A DNA stretch of 64,000 nucleotides, taken from NCBI RefSeq assembly GCF_019059575.1, contig NW_024883412.1:1-64000 (forward strand), in the 5' to 3' direction. Numbering within the stretch: position 1 is the first letter of the stretch; every line of letters begins with the position of its first letter. Made by a program: the position numbers and the translations under genes. Under the pieces are notes generated by a model, which did not search any database, had not been told where the DNA came from, and was given only the letters and a program-made list of their open reading frames with translations. The stretch comes from Amphibalanus amphitrite. Taxonomy: Eukaryota > Arthropoda > Thecostraca > Balanomorpha > Balanidae. Below, piece by piece: positions 9,016-19,039 of the stretch.

Positions 9016-12000
9016 ATGATGGAAAGGTTTACCATTCCCGTGCTCAAATATGAACTGGGTAAACGAGACCTAGATACGAGGGGGTTAAAGGCGGCTCTCA
9101 TGGACAGACTGATGCATGCAGTTACGAGGGAAGGATTGGATCCGAGAACATACGTTTCTGATTTTTATCAGTCCCCTGCGGCTACTACTCGCGGAACCGT
9201 TCGCACAGATGAAACAAGCGACCGTAACGAACGTCAGTTCAACGCGCAGCGCGAGTATTTAGAGTGCGTCGATGGCTCGAATCGCGTTAATTTATTCGGT
9301 GTTGCTGGAGGCGTTGCTGGAGGCGTTGCTGGAGGCGTTGCTGGAGGCGCTGCTGGAGGCGCTGCTGGAGGCGCTGCTGGAGGCGTCACTGCGGGAGCTG
9401 TTGACGGTGTTGCTGGTGCTGCTGATGGAGGCGAAGCTGGAGATGAGGCTGGAGATGATGTTGCTTCGGTAGCTTCCCGTTCATCTGTCAGCACAAGAGC
9501 CACTTCTTCGTCTAGACGCTCGGTGACATCCATGAGAGCTCAGGAGGCAGCTAAACAAGCAGAACTTCGCGCGAAAGCTTCATTTCTGGAGGAGAGAAGA
9601 AAGGTGGAAGAAGAAGAACTTCTGCTGCGGCTCGAAGTGCAGAAGCGCAAGCTGCAGCAAGAAATGGAGCTGAAGGAGATGGAGCTTCGTCAGAGGTTGA
9701 TGTCTCGGCAGAAGAAAGAAGAACTGCACATCCGTCAGCAGATGGCTGAAGTTGATGCCAGAGAGAACGCTGTAAGAACTATCGAAGAAGAGCTGATAAG
9801 ATCAGAAGAAGCTGACAGAGTACCTCGTCTGGCCTCATTGAACGCTGAAGCGCCCATCTTCCAGCCTACTCAGCGGTTCCAATCAGATGTCAACGTGTCC
9901 ACGACTCTTCCAACCAAGAAAATGACTTCCCCAGGATCTATAGTGAACAGGTGTGCGGACGTACCTGTGGGATACCTTGATGTACAACGACAAGAGATAC
10001 AACATGCCAACGCACTGCAAAGACGAGAAACCCAGGACTTCACTGGAGCCGTTGAAGCTGGAGCGCTGGGAACAACTGAAGCTGGAGTGCCGAAATCTGA
10101 AGCATCCAGGCTGAGCCAAAGTGCACCACATCCGGGTGCATCATGCCCAGCCACGCAGACACCGCCTGACTGTCTTCTCGGCTCGGAAGTTCTGCAAGGC
10201 ACACCGCATTATCCTGGCAGCCAGAAAATGCACACTAACGAAGGGTCTCCTGAATATTCACAAGAGAAGAGCTCGATAGAAGAGCTAGTAACCCGACAGA
10301 ATCTCGTCATGGAGTCTCTGATGAATCAGCAAATGAGGAGTCTTCTCCCGAAGTTGGAGACGGTGAAGTTCGCTGGAAACGTCACCGAATATACTCAGTT
10401 CACCAAGACCTTCGACAGCAACATCGGATCCAAACTGGCCAACGATGAAGAGCGCCTCGCTTACTTGGACCAATACCTGGTGGGAGAACCCAAGGAGCTG
10501 ATAAGAAGTTGTCTGCTGATGTCACCATCTGAAGGGTACAGCGAGGCCAGGAACCGGCTTCATCAGCGGTATGGAGATCCATACAGAACTGTGGCTATCC
10601 TGATCAACAAGATCATGAAGTGGCCCTCGGTCAAACCTGAAGACGCGCATGGCTTGGATAAACTCTCTCTGTTCCTGTCGAGCTGCTACTCTTCGGTAAC
10701 AAGTGAAGCGTCATCTCTACAGCTAGACCAGCCAAGTGTTCTGAGGAGTGTCCTGGACAAGCTGCCTCCTGGTATGCAGGATAGATGGAGAAGGAAAGCT
10801 GTGAGAATCCGGGACTCGCAAGGAGACGTGAAGTTCAAGGACTTGGTCTCCTACGTCGCAGAGGAAGCCAGAGTACTGTCTGACCCTCTCTTCGGAAGAC
10901 AAACCCCCGACAAGTCAGTCAGAGAAGCACAGAGGACCGAAGGATATGGTCATGGAAGATCTGGACGCGTGATGGCCACGAACATCAACAGCAGAGATCA
11001 GCAAAGAAAATGTTGGTTCTGTGGAGAGGAACACTTGTTAGAAGACTGTACGACGCTGAGGTCGAAGTCAATGCAGGAGAGGAGGGAGTTCATTCTGAAA
11101 AACGCCCTGTGCTACGGCTGCTTGCGGAAGTGGCATCGCGTGTCTGTCTGCTCGGCTCGGAAGTTCTGCAAACTCTGCAAAGGCCGCCACCCAACACTCC
11201 TTCATGAGGACAGAGGCTCAGCACCAGCATTGCAACCGTCTGAGAAGAACAGTGACGAATCTGAAACGCCAGTCAAAAATGGGTCTGTCGGTATGACGCA
11301 GACTGGAGCGAATCTGCAGTCGAACATGCCGGTCATTCCAGTCAAGGTAGGCGACGGTAAAACAGTATCTACATACGCCTTCCTGGACAGTGGCAGTTCC
11401 GCCTGCTTCTGCACTGAGTCCTTGCTGACAGCTCTGCAGGCGGGTATCCACTGCACTCCAACGCGATTGACTTTGGAAACCGTGAACCCGGAAGTGACCA
11501 GGATGAAGAGTCTCATCATCAACGGCATCCAAGTGTCTGATCTTGAAGAAAGTTCCTTCATATCACTTCCAGCAACGTACACCCTGGACAAGATTCCAGT
11601 TTCTCGCGACGACATTCCCACAGCGCGGGATATAGAAGTCTGGCCTCACCTGAGAGAATTGGAACTTCAGGACATCAATTCGGAGGTCAGCCTGATGATT
11701 GGCAACAATGTGCCAGAAGCAATGGAGCCATGGGACGTCATCCACGGGATGCCAGGCGAGCCGTTCGCGGTGAAAACCAAGCTGGGGTGGGTCGTTAACG
11801 GCCCCATGAAGCCAGAAACTGGCCAAAACATCCGCTTCAACAGGGTCAGCGTCAAAGAGGACGTTCACGAGATGTTTATAAGGATGTACAACGATGAATT
11901 CAGAGACGAAAACATGGAGGGAAAAGGAATGTCTCAAGAAGATCTGGTGTGGCTGAACAAGGTCGAGTCAGCATGTGAACTTACGAGTGACAACCACTAC

Positions 12001-15000
12001 CAGATACCACTTCCTTTCAGAGATGAAAATGTGCGGCTTCCAAACAACATTACAATGGCCACCAGAAGACTGGAGTCGCTGAAGCGGAAGCTCTCTGGAG
12101 ACGAACGTCTTCTCCAGGATTACACTATCTTCATGGAGGAAATGTTGAAGAAAGGCTACGCCGAAGAGGTTCCAGAAGAAAAGACGAATGAGGGCAAGGT
12201 CTGGTACCTTCCTCATCATGGTGTCCGTCATCCCCAGAAGCCAGAAAAACTGAGAGTGGTTTTTGATTGCGCAGCGAAGTTTCACGACACCTCTCTGAAT
12301 GACAGGCTGCTTCAGGGTCCAGACCTCACCAACGACCTGCTGGATGTTTTGCTGAGGTTCAGGGAGGGAGCTGTAGCATTTACGGCAGATGTCGAAGCCA
12401 TGTTCTACCAGGTGAAGGTACCGTCGGGGGATCGAGACTTCCTCAGATTCCTCTGGTGGCCAGAGGGCAACTTGAAGATGCGCCCAAAGGCGTATCGTAT
12501 GACGGTTCATCTGTTCGGGGCCTGCAGCTCACCCAGCTGTGCGAGCTACGCATTGAAGAAAACGGCCAAGGACCATGGAGTGCTGTTCGAAGACGGTGCT
12601 GCCCAAACTGTTTCCAACAACTTCTACGTCGATGACTGCCTGAAGTCTGGACAAGACCAAGAGAAAGTGACAGCGCTGGCGCATGGTGTGAAGCAGCTCT
12701 GCGCCTTGGGGGGATTCAATCTCACCAAGCTCATGAGCAACAGCCGTCAACTGCTGAACTCATTCCCCTCCGAAGAACGTGGAAAGAAGGTCAAGACCAT
12801 CGATCTCAGTCATGGTGAGCTTCCTGAGACAAAGGCTCTAGGCGTGGTTTGGATTCCGGAGGATGACGCGCTGGTGGTGAAAACTGAAGTGACAACGAAA
12901 GAACCAACCAGAAGGGGGATACTCGCGACGGTCAGCTCCGTCTATGACCCGCTGGGCATAGTCGCTCCCTTCACCCTGTCAGGGAGAATGATCCTTCAAG
13001 AGCTGTGCAGACTGGAACTGGGATGGGACCAGCCCTTGCCTCCCCACTTAGAGGATATGTGGAAGAAGTGGATAGAAGCCCTGCCAAAGCTTGCAGACTA
13101 TCACATTGACAGATGTGTGATGCCCAGACATTTGGGTGAGTGTGTGGACGCTCAGGTCCACCATTTCTCGGACGCCAGCGAGAAAGGGTTTGGGTCTGTA
13201 GCATATCTGCGACTGACTGACGCAGAGGGCAGAATATGGTGTTCATTTCTGTGCGGAAAGGCTCGAGTTGCCCCTCTGAAGACGATCACTATTCCAAGAC
13301 TCGAGCTGGTTGCGGCTGTCATGGCAGTGAGGATCAACAAGAGGATCGAAAGGGCCATGGACCTCTCTGCGAACTCTACATATTTCTGGAGTGACAGCAT
13401 GACTGTTATCAACTACATCAGGAACACAAAAACGAGGTTCCATGTCTTCGTGGCGAACCGGCTTAAAATTATTCATGACAGTTCTTCTACTTCACAGTGG
13501 AGGTACATCCCAGGACCTATGAATCCTGCAGACGAAGCATCCAGGGGACACCAGACAGAACGATGGCTGAGAGGCCCAGACTTTCTCTGGAATCCTGAGT
13601 CGGAGTGGCCACAGTTGCCATTCGATGACGCAGAATTGTCACCCTCTGATCCTGAAGTCAAAGCAAGCAGTCTTGTCGTGATGGAAAGGTCCAGCACAGA
13701 AGCTGGTGACCAGATTGGTGATGATGTTTCCAACCCTGCTGGTCTTGAACATGCTGCGGATCCTGTACAACAGCTGGCAGAACACTATTCTAGCTGGTAC
13801 AAACTGAAGAAAGCAGTAGCATGGCTGATGCGTGCGAGAAGTGCTCTTCGAGCCAAGGCGAAGAACAAGACGAGGTCGTGTGCAACCGACTTCACCGGAC
13901 AGTTGACAGTTGACGAGCTGGAAGCAGCCGTCAAGGTCATCATCAGATCAACGCAGAAGCAAGCGTATGGAGAAGAGATGGCTGCTCTTGGGGAAGAACA
14001 CTTCAGAAATGACGAGAAAGCGAAAGGACGTCACTTGAAGAAACCCAGTCCGCTCCGAAACTTGGATCCAGTACTGGAAGACGGCCTCCTCAGAGTAGGA
14101 GGACGTCTGAGAGCATCCACTTTAGAGCATGGAAGAAAACATCCTTTGATTCTGCCTGGGAACAGTCATGTAGCCCGTCTCATCATCGAAGACACGCATC
14201 GCCAGGCAGGACACCAGGGAAGAGAGCATGTTCTCGCCGCCCTACGTGAGCGTTTCTGGGTGACTAAGGGGAACACAGCAGTGCGTCGTGTTCTGAGAGC
14301 ATGCGTAAGATGCAGACGTCTCCAAGCACCAGTGTGCTCCCAGAAAATGTCTGATTTACCAGAGGAACGCATGGAGCCTGGACTGCCCCCCTTCACAAAT
14401 TCTGGAGTGGACCTCTTCGGCCCATTCTATGTGAGACGCGGAAGAGGTCAAACAAAGGTCTACGGGGTAATATTCACCTGCTTAGCATCACGGGCCATCC
14501 ATCTGGAGATCGCAGATTCACTATCAACGGATTCCTTCATCAACGCCTTGAGACGCTTCATCGCCCGCCGAGGAGAAGTGAGATCCATGAGGTCTGACCG
14601 AGAAACCAACCTTGTTGGTGCAGAACGCGAGCTCAGAGAATGCATCGACAACTGGAACGAGGAACACCTTGTTGAAGCAATGCGCCAGAGAAACATCCAA
14701 TGGAGTTTCAATCCACCGAGTGCGTCCCACTTCGGAGGCATATGGGAGAGACAGATCAGAACAGTGCGGAAGGTCCTGACAGCTGTACTTTGTGAGCAGA
14801 CAATGACTGAAGACAGCCTGAGAACACTGCTCTGTGAGGTAGAAGCCATCGTCAACAGTCGGCCCTTGACCACCGTTTCTGACGATCCATCGGACCTCTC
14901 TCCTCTCACACCAAACCATCTGCTTCTGCAGCGCAGCGGTACTCCGCTGCCGCCAGGAGTCTTCGAGCCAGATGACTTGATCTGTCGAAAGCGTTGGAAG

Positions 15001-15282
15001 CAAGTTCAGTACCTGGCGGATCTCTTCTGGCAGCGATGGACGAAGGAGTATCTGGCACTTCTACAGAGCAGAGTGAAATGGCAGCGACCTGTTCGAAATC
15101 TGCAAGACGGTGATGTTGTAGTGGTGGTTGAAAACGGCTTGCCCCGGTCACAGTGGCGACTGGGTAGAGTCGAACGGGCTGTGGCCAGTGCCGACGGACT
15201 GGTGCGAAGGGCACTTGTTCGCACGGGTCATAGCGTGATAGAGAGACCTGTGTCCAAGCTTGTCCTGCTCTTGGAGGAATGA
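9016..15282 (+). CDS. gag-pol: Gag-Pol polyprotein, BEL/Pao
   Basis: One open frame of 2088 residues. N-terminus: a SAP-like helix-turn-helix (about 5-37, with LKYELGKRDLDTRGLKAALM), then a Gly/Val/Ala repeat, a charged coiled coil (about 175-265), a DUF1759-type Gag core (about 455-610), Cys/His zinc fingers (CWFCGEEHLLEDC near 665; CYGCLRKWH and CKLCKGRH after it), a BEL-type aspartic protease (FLDSGSSACFC near 790), RT with YVDD near 1204, RNase H with HFSDAS near 1382, an H2C2 zinc region (about 1725-1775), integrase core (GVDLFGPF, SDRETNLVG and FGGIWERQ giving D, D, E) and a DUF5641-type C-terminal domain (about 1980-2085). This order is diagnostic of BEL/Pao. The SAP-like start is, to my knowledge, not standard for the family. 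All catalytic residues I can identify are present, so the copy looks competent. Confidence 0.95.
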   Translation: MMERFTIPVLKYELGKRDLDTRGLKAALMDRLMHAVTREGLDPRTYVSDFYQSPAATTRGTVRTDETSDRNERQFNAQREYLECVDGSNRVNLFGVAGGVAGGVAGGVAGGAAGGAAGGAAGGVTAGAVDGVAGAADGGEAGDEAGDDVASVASRSSVSTRATSSSRRSVTSMRAQEAAKQAELRAKASFLEERRKVEEEELLLRLEVQKRKLQQEMELKEMELRQRLMSRQKKEELHIRQQMAEVDARENAVRTIEEELIRSEEADRVPRLASLNAEAPIFQPTQRFQSDVNVSTTLPTKKMTSPGSIVNRCADVPVGYLDVQRQEIQHANALQRRETQDFTGAVEAGALGTTEAGVPKSEASRLSQSAPHPGASCPATQTPPDCLLGSEVLQGTPHYPGSQKMHTNEGSPEYSQEKSSIEELVTRQNLVMESLMNQQMRSLLPKLETVKFAGNVTEYTQFTKTFDSNIGSKLANDEERLAYLDQYLVGEPKELIRSCLLMSPSEGYSEARNRLHQRYGDPYRTVAILINKIMKWPSVKPEDAHGLDKLSLFLSSCYSSVTSEASSLQLDQPSVLRSVLDKLPPGMQDRWRRKAVRIRDSQGDVKFKDLVSYVAEEARVLSDPLFGRQTPDKSVREAQRTEGYGHGRSGRVMATNINSRDQQRKCWFCGEEHLLEDCTTLRSKSMQERREFILKNALCYGCLRKWHRVSVCSARKFCKLCKGRHPTLLHEDRGSAPALQPSEKNSDESETPVKNGSVGMTQTGANLQSNMPVIPVKVGDGKTVSTYAFLDSGSSACFCTESLLTALQAGIHCTPTRLTLETVNPEVTRMKSLIINGIQVSDLEESSFISLPATYTLDKIPVSRDDIPTARDIEVWPHLRELELQDINSEVSLMIGNNVPEAMEPWDVIHGMPGEPFAVKTKLGWVVNGPMKPETGQNIRFNRVSVKEDVHEMFIRMYNDEFRDENMEGKGMSQEDLVWLNKVESACELTSDNHYQIPLPFRDENVRLPNNITMATRRLESLKRKLSGDERLLQDYTIFMEEMLKKGYAEEVPEEKTNEGKVWYLPHHGVRHPQKPEKLRVVFDCAAKFHDTSLNDRLLQGPDLTNDLLDVLLRFREGAVAFTADVEAMFYQVKVPSGDRDFLRFLWWPEGNLKMRPKAYRMTVHLFGACSSPSCASYALKKTAKDHGVLFEDGAAQTVSNNFYVDDCLKSGQDQEKVTALAHGVKQLCALGGFNLTKLMSNSRQLLNSFPSEERGKKVKTIDLSHGELPETKALGVVWIPEDDALVVKTEVTTKEPTRRGILATVSSVYDPLGIVAPFTLSGRMILQELCRLELGWDQPLPPHLEDMWKKWIEALPKLADYHIDRCVMPRHLGECVDAQVHHFSDASEKGFGSVAYLRLTDAEGRIWCSFLCGKARVAPLKTITIPRLELVAAVMAVRINKRIERAMDLSANSTYFWSDSMTVINYIRNTKTRFHVFVANRLKIIHDSSSTSQWRYIPGPMNPADEASRGHQTERWLRGPDFLWNPESEWPQLPFDDAELSPSDPEVKASSLVVMERSSTEAGDQIGDDVSNPAGLEHAADPVQQLAEHYSSWYKLKKAVAWLMRARSALRAKAKNKTRSCATDFTGQLTVDELEAAVKVIIRSTQKQAYGEEMAALGEEHFRNDEKAKGRHLKKPSPLRNLDPVLEDGLLRVGGRLRASTLEHGRKHPLILPGNSHVARLIIEDTHRQAGHQGREHVLAALRERFWVTKGNTAVRRVLRACVRCRRLQAPVCSQKMSDLPEERMEPGLPPFTNSGVDLFGPFYVRRGRGQTKVYGVIFTCLASRAIHLEIADSLSTDSFINALRRFIARRGEVRSMRSDRETNLVGAERELRECIDNWNEEHLVEAMRQRNIQWSFNPPSASHFGGIWERQIRTVRKVLTAVLCEQTMTEDSLRTLLCEVEAIVNSRPLTTVSDDPSDLSPLTPNHLLLQRSGTPLPPGVFEPDDLICRKRWKQVQYLADLFWQRWTKEYLALLQSRVKWQRPVRNLQDGDVVVVVENGLPRSQWRLGRVERAVASADGLVRRALVRTGHSVIERPVSKLVLLLEE
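9299..9400 (+). repeat. Coding 12-bp tandem repeat (GGCGTTGCTGGA)n in BEL gag
   Basis: About seven or eight 12-bp units encode GGVA/GGAA repeats. The unit is a multiple of three, so length changes keep the gag frame. The repeat gives spurious open frames on both strands. Confidence 0.9.
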
Positions 15283-15569
15283 GGGATGAGTGGCTGCGTG
15301 ATGTGACTCACACCCATATATGCTCCCCAGCTGATTAAGCCTCAACTGCGTGTATGATCGTGACTACAGCGACCTGTCTAGTCGTCGTGTATATGCATTG
15401 AATTCCTTTTAAATCTAGCTATGCACTCAAACCACGTTTAAGTATGTCGTCATTGCTTCGTTGTTCGTCATAAGTAATATCGTCATTAATTGATCGTCAG
15501 TTTCTTCACTTCATACAATCAGGCAACGTTAAGCCATAAATCGCATATATGAGAACGTGTTGCTGCTCG
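15283..15569 (+). other. Spacer between BEL pol and the TatD ORF
   Basis: AT-rich and noncoding; multiple stops in all forward frames. It leads into the pyrimidine-rich acceptor region. No internal LTR or primer site seen. Confidence 0.5.
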
Positions 15570-15587
15570 ATTTTCCCTGGTTCCAGG
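15570..15587 (+). other. Probable 3' splice acceptor before the TatD ORF
   Basis: ATTTTCCCTGGTTCCAG|G gives a pyrimidine-rich tract and CAG ending at 15586. The first in-frame ATG of the TatD ORF lies three bases further (15590). This arrangement suggests that the nuclease is translated from a spliced subgenomic RNA whose leader ends at the donor near 8781. Confidence 0.55.
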
Positions 15588-15589
15588 TG

Positions 15590-16564
15590 ATGGCGTACCT
15601 AGAGACCAGGAGGGTCTTCTGGTCAGATGGCGCAGGCCGAACGACGTCACCGGTCAGACGAGTCTTCTGGAGGACATCGGCAGGGGTTGAAGACCACCAC
15701 ACTCTGGCGGAGGCGAGTTCGGCGACGTCCTCCGTCGGGAACCAGTTCTTCGACAGCCACTGTCACCTCGACCTACTGTTGGAGAGAGAGGGAGGATCAG
15801 CGAGCCTCACCGAGTATATGAGGCGAGCCAGGGTGGGCTTTCCTACCGACTTCGGTGGATGCCTGACAGTCTTCTGTCGCCCTAACCACTGGTCGCGCTC
15901 GTCACGGTGGATGAACCTGCTGGAGGACTCCAGAGTCTACGGGGCGTTTGGCTGCCACCCCCACCGCGCCACGGAGTGGAACGGACACACAGAAGCCGTC
16001 CTGATCGAGATCCTTCGGTCTCACCCACGTGTAGTAGCCGTGGGTGAGATGGGCTTAGACTTCTCTCGAAATAACCACGTCCCGAGTGACGTGCAGCGAA
16101 AGGCGTTCCAGCGGCAGCTTCAGATCGCAATCAACGAGGAGATGCCCGCCGTTCTCCACCTGAGAGAAGCAGAGAGGGAAGGGCTGGAGATGATGCAGAG
16201 GATGGTGCCACGAGGGCATCCCATGCACTGGCACTGCGTTACCGGCCAGTGGCCTCTGATCAGAATGTGCCAGGAGCAGTTCGACAACAGCTACTTCGGG
16301 TTTACCCCACTCATCTACAACGTCAACGCCTCCAACGCCAGAATGGTAGCTAAAGCGCTGCCTCTGGACAGAATACTCATAGAGTCCGATGCCCCCCACT
16401 TCTTGCCCCAGGAACACAGAGGCCGCACAAGATGGTCCCACCCTGGGATGTCAGAGTACGTGACACGCGCTCTCGCCGACCTACACGATACCAACAGAGA
16501 CTGCGTGAAGCGGCAAACTCGCGAAAACGCCAAGCGGCTGTACGGCATTGATATGCGGTGGTAG
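15590..16564 (+). CDS. TatD-family (TATDN2-like) metal-dependent nuclease carried by the BEL element
   Basis: A 324-residue protein from the first in-frame ATG. TatD proteins are TIM-barrel metal-dependent hydrolases acting on DNA. Expected metal and catalytic motifs are all visible: DSHCHLD (H57, H59), GAFGCHPH, GEMGLDFS (metal Glu), LHLREA, MHWHCVTG, and ESDAPHFLP (catalytic Asp). The motif wording GAFGCHPH and the HPGMSEYV region are closest to the animal TATDN2 branch. The N-terminal 50 residues precede the barrel and match nothing I know. It lies wholly between pol and the 3' LTR on the same strand, 307 bp after the pol stop, and is undamaged, so it belongs to the element rather than being a host gene that was landed on. 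The likely role (integration, copy clearance, or degrading competitor or host DNA) is unknown. A host gene captured by readthrough is the simplest origin. Confidence 0.9.
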   Translation: MAYLETRRVFWSDGAGRTTSPVRRVFWRTSAGVEDHHTLAEASSATSSVGNQFFDSHCHLDLLLEREGGSASLTEYMRRARVGFPTDFGGCLTVFCRPNHWSRSSRWMNLLEDSRVYGAFGCHPHRATEWNGHTEAVLIEILRSHPRVVAVGEMGLDFSRNNHVPSDVQRKAFQRQLQIAINEEMPAVLHLREAEREGLEMMQRMVPRGHPMHWHCVTGQWPLIRMCQEQFDNSYFGFTPLIYNVNASNARMVAKALPLDRILIESDAPHFLPQEHRGRTRWSHPGMSEYVTRALADLHDTNRDCVKRQTRENAKRLYGIDMRW

Positions 16565-16840
16565 GAGGAGAAGGAGAAGGAGAAGGAACAGTGAGGTGGA
16601 GCAGCGTCCTCGGGGGCGATCTGAGATCTAGCGGAGGAGGCGCCCGCTTCGGCAAGGCGCTTTCGGCATAAGTGCTTTCGGCATAAGTGCTTTCGACATA
16701 AGTGCTTCAGTTGAAATCATTTAGTATGCTTGCGATTATGTTCAGTCCTCGGGATGGACTTTATGTTGTGTGTTATGTGTCCTCGAGATGGCTCAGTCAT
16801 ATTCAGGTGTTTGAACCCCGGGAGTGTTCAAGGCGGGGGG
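16565..16840 (+). other. BEL 3' noncoding region, 18-bp triplet and polypurine tract
   Basis: Contains an AGGAGAAGG-rich purine stretch (16565-16590), three tandem near-identical units of TTTCGGCATAAGTGC (about 16660-16706), and a terminal GGCGGGGGG (16832-16840) abutting the 3' LTR that fits a polypurine tract. Confidence 0.7.
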
Positions 16841-17205
16841 TGTTGGCGCCATCGTCTTTTCCCTTTCTTTTCTTTGGTTTAACTTGATTATGTGAATGCC
16901 TCAGAGGGTACCCTTTTCGGCCCGCGCTGGAGCAGCTGACGGGCCGGGGCGGTAGCGCTCGGCCGGCCGGGCGCCTGGGGCGGTGACCGGCCGTCTGGGT
17001 CAGCGGTCGCGGCCGGTCGCTGGATCAGTCGCGTGGAGCGAGCGGCCGCACGCGCGCGCATAGGCACCGCTGGCTGTTTGGTGATATTTTTGAGAACGGC
17101 ATCGAAGAGTAAACTTTGTTTGTTTGAACGTGGTCTTGAACGCCAAATACAAGACATTGGATAAAAGGTCGTTAACTCTACACTTAAGCAGCAGCGGCGC
17201 CTACA
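16841..17205 (+). repeat. 3' LTR of the BEL element
   Basis: 365 bp, identical to the 5' LTR except for C instead of T at internal position 301. It is followed by the TTAAT duplication. Confidence 0.95.
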
Positions 17206-17210
17206 TTAAT

Positions 17211-17858
17211 ATAAATTCCAAAATCCGTTTAAAATGGCACTTTTTGAAATGAAATTGCCCTCACACTTGCACGTGGCGCGTGCCACCCCTGCACCGCACA
17301 CTATTCGATTGCCCGTTCGATTCTCTACACGATGCTGTTTTCCCCGTGCCGATCGGGCGCACGGCTACCGAGATATTGCACGGGGAACGGACCCGTGTCG
17401 GGCAAATTTAGCCATTTTCGCCCGTTTTTGCCAGCCGATTTATACATGTAAAGTCTATGACGCGAATTTGCACTTTTTGGGCACGCGCCACGCGCTCGCT
17501 ATCGATCCGATCGAGCCGAGACCGCTCAAAGGCACGTTGTCCATCCTTGTTCTATAACTTGCGCAAATTTCAGCGCGGTAGGTGCAACGGTGTGATCTGT
17601 AACCCGCGCTACGTAGCACCATGTCGCGACCTTCGTAATAGACAGAAACTACGCCCTCCTCAAATAGTAATATAGATCTTTGCCTAGGGTGATCGTTGGG
17701 CTGTAAAAGCTCCTGATTTATGCTCGTCTCAGCCCAAGCTACGGAACTGCTATTCCAGTTCAAAACCCATGTTAAAAAGTGAACTATTTCCTTTAACTTT
17801 GCGAATCTCTCGGAGAAACACTAAGACTAAGACGACATTGGCAGACATAAATTGTGCT
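17211..17858. other. Unique sequence, no feature recognised
   Basis: Mixed-composition sequence with a short open frame (17234-17557, plus strand) that has no family signature and no splice context. I do not call a gene here. Confidence 0.4.
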
Positions 17859-19039
17859 TTAACCTTCGCCCCAGTGGGGGGGGGGGGCATATGTTACCAC
17901 CCTGTTGCGTTTTTTGCGTGTGAATAAAAAACCGCGGCGCGTAGCGCCGCGCCGCTTGGGGTAGCTTTTGGTACATCGATTTTGGACAATGTGTGAAATT
18001 TTTGACCCCAGGTCATGTCAGGTCAGGTCACCAGGTCAAGTTAACTGACCAAGCCTAAAAAAGTTTGCAATCATGTCCAGCCTGCAGTGTTTGTCAGAAA
18101 GGTTTCAAACTTGGTGGATTGCATGCTGTTATGGGCGCCTACAATTTGTATATCTCGGATTTTTTATATCCGTGACCTAAGGTCAGGTCAGTGGCGAAAC
18201 CTTTCCATTACAAGTCAATGGAGAAAAATGAAAATGCCTCTAGATCCGTGTGTACGCATCGGAACAGTCCAAATATTTCAGAATCACAATGATTTAGTCC
18301 ACTCGTGATGACCAAGGTGTCATTTTTGCTGATAGCCTCTAGACAGGTCATCCGAGGTCACTTGAGGCTACAAACAGTTTTTTGCCAATAACTCGCGATT
18401 GGAAAGAGATAGAACGCTGGGGTTGGTCTCATTGTGTTTGCCTTGTTAAGACGCATCGACTGATATGCAACATGATCTTTTCCGGTAAGGTCATAACCTT
18501 GACCTGAGGTCAAATTTTCAACTTGACCTTTCAAGGTCAAATTATAGTTCATTCGACGCGTCTCGGCGAGAGGAACACGATTCTGGCAATAGAAATGTCG
18601 TGGATTTTTGTAGTCGAAAGTTATTGTCGAAAAACACTTTTCGTAAAAACAGTTATTTTTGGACTCTGCCCTCTGGAGGCCAAACCGTTGACCTGAGGTC
18701 AATATTGATAATGACCTTTTCAAAAGAAGAGTTCAAACGCTATCGATTGCTTTTTCCTGCGTTATTCTAGCTACCATAGTTCCTGAGATAGCGGCATGTT
18801 TTCTGAAAAATATAATGACAATTGGCAAATTTTGACCTTTGATGACCTCTGGTGACCCCAATATTGCTCTAAGGTGAAAAATGACTGAAATACTTTCAAA
18901 CGTACGCATTGAGAGCTATCGACTGCTTTTTACCGCGTCTTTCTAGCCCTCTTAGTTTTTGAGTTAGAGGTGGGTGGTAACATATGCCCCCCCTCACTAG
19001 GGCGAAGTTGGCTGAGACCGCCACTGGGGCGCGGGTTAA
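17859..19039. mobile_element. TTAA/AGGTCA element, copy B
   Basis: TTAA at 17859-17862 and 19036-19039. The left end CCTTCGCCCCAGTGGGG and the right end CACTGGGGCGCGGG form imperfect inverted repeats. The inner block GGGGCATATGTTACCACC at the left pairs with GGTGGTAACATATGCCCC at the right. Inside are numerous AGGTCA/TGACCT words and a GC hairpin around 17934-17956. No coding capacity. Confidence 0.85.

Larger units (their letters stand above)
8337..17205 (+). mobile_element. Complete BEL/Pao LTR retrotransposon carrying a TatD nuclease ORF
   Basis: Two 365-bp LTRs (8337-8701 and 16841-17205) start TGTTGG and end CTACA. I find one difference between them (T at 8637, C at 17141). A perfect 5-bp target duplication TTAAT lies at 8332-8336 and 17206-17210. 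Between the LTRs are an intact 2088-residue gag-pol and an intact second ORF of the TatD nuclease family. The identity of the LTRs and the intact ORFs mark a very recent insertion. Extra ORFs at this position in LTR elements are normally env-like; a nuclease there is unusual. Confidence 0.95.

Noticed and set aside
9234-9533. Minus-strand Ala/Pro repeat frame opposite BEL gag
   Set aside because: Shadow of the 12-bp coding repeat.
15557-16564. TatD ORF as a resident host gene interrupted by a retroelement
   Set aside because: It lies inside both LTRs, between pol and the polypurine tract, on the same strand and without intron, so it is element cargo. The GTG at 15557 is not used as the start because the first ATG is at 15590.
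15590-16564. TatD ORF as a retroviral-type envelope gene
   Set aside because: No signal peptide, no transmembrane segment, and all TatD nuclease motifs present.
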